From: Porogramme epimiltina
Taxonomy: Eukaryota; Basidiomycota; Agaricomycetes; Polyporales; Polyporaceae
DNA length: 64,000 bases
Assembly: GCA_900155495.1 (NCBI GenBank)
Contig: FTLJ01000102.1
Location: 62,001-126,000 of the forward strand
Direction: 5' to 3'
The position numbers and the translations under genes are program-made. The notes beneath the pieces are model-generated. The model was not told where the DNA came from. It searched no databases and worked only from the letters and a program-made list of their open reading frames with translations. Shown here piece after piece: positions 61,753 to 64,000 of this stretch (position 1 is its first letter; each line of letters opens with the position of its first letter).

Positions 61753-63968
61753 CTACACGGCACACGTGTCCCGCCGCCGCGTGACGAGCACCGGCAGCAC
61801 GGGCCTCGTCAGGATAAAGTAGTCGCGCATCCCGCCCTCGTACGCCGCGGCGTCGAAGCCGGGCGCGAGCGCGAGCTCGAGCCGCCGCACGAGCGCGCAG
61901 ACGACCATGCGCAGCTCGAGCAGCGCGAGGCGCTTCCCCGCGCAGTTGGCGGGCCCGAACGAGAACGGGACGAACGCGGCGGCGTCGTGCACGAGCTTCG
62001 CGCCGCCGCTCCCCACCGGCTGCTGCGCTGCGCCAGTGCCAGTGCCAGCGCCAGCGCCCCCGTCCGACGAGGCGGCGGCGGCGGCGTAGAGCCAGCGCTC
62101 GGGCCAGAAGCCGTCTGGGAGCGGGGAGAAGTTGCGCGGGTCGCGGTGGATGCTGTACGTGTGCACCGTCGCGACGGTGCCCTCTGGGAGGTAGCAGCTG
62201 GGGGGGGAGGGACGGGGAGGGCGCGCGTCAGCGTCATCTGCACCCTCGGCGACAGCGAAGAGTGGGGTGGGCGCGCGCGTGTGCGCGCGTCTGGGAAGGC
62301 CTGCTCACCTGCCGTCGACAATCCGCCCGCCGCCGCCCCTCGGCACCACGCGCTGGCTTCCGTCGATGATGGGTGGGAAGAGGCGCATGGCTTCGTTTCT
62401 GGATATGGGTGAGAAGGCGCGCCGTATGAATGTGGCCCGGGAAAACATACATGACCGCATTCAAGTACGGCATGTCCGCATGATGCGCTGCGTTGCAGGC
62501 GTCTTCTTCCGGGGGGTAGTACCGGTCGACCTCGGAGCGCAGGCGGGCGTACGTGTCCGGGTGCGTGAGCAGGCAGTAGAAAACGCTCGAGAGCACGCTC
62601 GAGGTCGTGTCTGCGCCCGCCACGATGGACAGCGTGCCGTCTGCAATCACTTCTGCGAGCGGTGGCGTCGGCTCCGCGCCGTCCTCGCTGTTCTGGAGAG
62701 ACGCTCAATCGATGCGGATTTGGCGAATAAAGTAGCGGTGGAAACCTTACCAAATAATAGAATAGGTCCTTGCGGCTCGTGCTGCCCAGCCGTACGCGCT
62801 CCTGCGCACGCTCCGTACAGTACGCGCGCATCTCTTTCATTTTCGCACCGAGGACGGGAATTGAACGGATATAATCCGCGAGCCATGGAAGGTGGCCAAA
62901 CGTGTCCGAGTTCCTGATAACCCTATTATCGGTCATGGCCCTCGCCGGAGAGAGCCGAAGGGACTTACACAAGGCCGACTTCAAGTAAGGGCCACACACT
63001 ACCCTCGTCGCCGTTCAGCATCATCTCGGAACCACCGCCGAAGCTTGATATTTCGAGGCGTGCAGGTTAGTAGGCAGGCTTCCCTTACGAGGCCGCGGTA
63101 CTCACGCCATATCGGACATCAGGTCGTAGCTGTCATCTCCGTTCTCAGCATGCGGAAGTCATGTATGCGCATAAATGAACGAAGTACGTACGTGAACCAA
63201 CTGAACCACTGGGCCAGATTAACGGGGCGGTTCTGCTCCGCGATCTCGTTCACGAGCTGGTGCGTCCGGTGCGACACGAACGGCTCGAACTCCTTCACAC
63301 TTGCGACGCTGAGCGCACGGTTCCATGGCTTCCGCCGGCGCAGGTGCTCCTTGGGGTCCTTGATGGCGATAAGCGGCGAGACGGTCTGCGTAGCCACTCT
63401 TCCGTCCCATTCTGGCACATGAAGGCGGTTAGTCCGCTAGATGGTTCGGATGAGGCGTTGTGAAGAGGTACGCACGGGGACCCTTGTGCAGCCCTGATGT
63501 GCCCATGAGAGGCTGGATGGCGGCGGGGCTGTTGATAGAAACCTCGTTCGGGCCTGCTTACCGGCGGTAAATGACCATTGCAAATTGTGGAAGGTGGAGG
63601 CGAGGACACGCACCGACTCGAACAATGTCGCCGTAACGGCGATGGAGGTCTTGGGTGTACACATGGCGCTTGCCGCCTCGAGAGATCCAGGCCATGGAGA
63701 GCTTGGACAGCCGGAGCATAATGGGGCCTGGGTAACGTGAAAGGGGGTGCCATGGAGAAAGGCGATAGACGGCGACCGAAAAAAGCAGGGTGCTCCAATA
63801 TTCGAAGAACGTTAACGTGAAGGCCCTCGTGACTGACGAATGGCCGAGGGAGAGCAGACTGAGCACGGCGGGCACGCCCACTAGGAGTAGCGCATGGATT
63901 CCTGTCATTTGAGGTTCATATCGGTTAAAGATGACGTGCACCAGCTTCTCAAGTTCAGTATGTCTCAT
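61753..63968 (-). CDS. cytochrome P450 monooxygenase
   Basis: Membrane-bound haem monooxygenase of the ER, substrate unknown. The N-terminus from the ATG at 63968 reads MRHTELEKLVHVIFNRYEPQ, then a hydrophobic anchor (IHALLLVGVPAVLSLLSLGH) and a second one, YPGPIMLRLSKLSMAWIS, and RRYGDIVRVG-PNEVSINSPAA. The I-helix is IVAGADTTSSVLSSVFY. The ExxR motif is in NEAMRLFPPII, joined over an intron; the PERW motif in DGFWPERWLY; and the haem loop FSFGPANCAGKRLALLELR, where the usual Arg before Cys is Asn, as in several basidiomycete families. An Ala/Gly-rich insertion sits between PERW and the haem loop. The ATG chosen gives a complete gene, but a GTGAGT at 63990-63996 (minus strand) leaves open an exon beyond the window. 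Confidence 0.87.
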
Positions 63969-64000
63969 TGAAGAATGGAGGCGGGGCCGACTCACCAGCG

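Overview
This window is nuclear DNA of a filamentous basidiomycete, most likely an Agaricomycete. The genes are dense and cut by many introns of about 45-70 bases with GT..AG ends, on both strands. The content includes families typical of mushroom-forming fungi: a DUF6534 seven-helix protein, a very large 2-oxoglutarate/Fe(II) oxygenase, a GH5 exo-1,3-glucanase pair, a BRCA2/Brh2 homologue, a small secreted protein and a P450. I see no bacterial-style operons, rRNA, tRNA or CRISPR. All exon joins were read by eye from GT/AG sites and reading frame, so internal boundaries are less certain than gene identities.

Layout, left to right. 0.4-4.2 kb: BRCA2-type recombination mediator (-) with two abutting ACGCGT boxes just upstream. 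4.7-5.9 kb: alkaline ceramidase (-). 6.2-7.6 kb: a non-coding inverted repeat that contains an NN assembly gap. 8.6-8.9 kb: small secreted protein (+). 9.1-13.3 kb: a divergent pair, TRM6 (-) and the UCS myosin chaperone SHE4/UNC-45 (+). 13.6-15.6 kb: Ser/Pro-rich coiled-coil protein (+). 16.0-20.7 kb: class I myosin (-). 21.2-22.1 kb: riboflavin synthase (-). 22.3-23.8 kb: a small single-helix protein (+) and a type I membrane protein (-). 25.0-26.2 kb: Zn2Cys6 regulator (+). 26.7-31.2 kb: two tandem GH5 exo-1,3-beta-glucanases (-).

Right half. 33.1-34.7 kb: UDP-GlcNAc pyrophosphorylase (+). 35.0-37.1 kb: taxilin (-) with an unexpected SUMO-like domain in its middle. 38.1-39.1 kb: mitochondrial EF-Ts (-). 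40.1-41.9 kb: DUF6534 membrane protein (-). 43.6-48.4 kb: giant 2OG/Fe(II) oxygenase (-). 48.7-50.6 kb: NAF1 (+). 50.8-53.0 kb: SAS4/PEHE-like chromatin protein (+). 53.2-55.3 kb: serine carboxypeptidase (-). 55.5-56.4 kb: mitochondrial RG-rich protein (-). 56.6-58.7 kb: palmitoyltransferase PFA4 (+). 58.9-61.3 kb: RSC4-like tandem bromodomain protein (-). 61.8-64.0 kb: cytochrome P450 (-).

Most genes are unrelated housekeeping functions. Themes that recur are cell wall and hyphal growth (UDP-GlcNAc supply, two exo-glucanases, myosin I with its UCS chaperone), RNA and translation (TRM6, NAF1, EF-Ts) and genome maintenance or chromatin (BRCA2, RSC4, SAS4-like). I did not find a convincing new multi-gene system. 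The most unusual items are the SUMO-like domain inside taxilin, an 18-nt microexon carrying the iron-binding motif of the oxygenase, the inverted repeat with the gap, and the double MCB element before the BRCA2 homologue.
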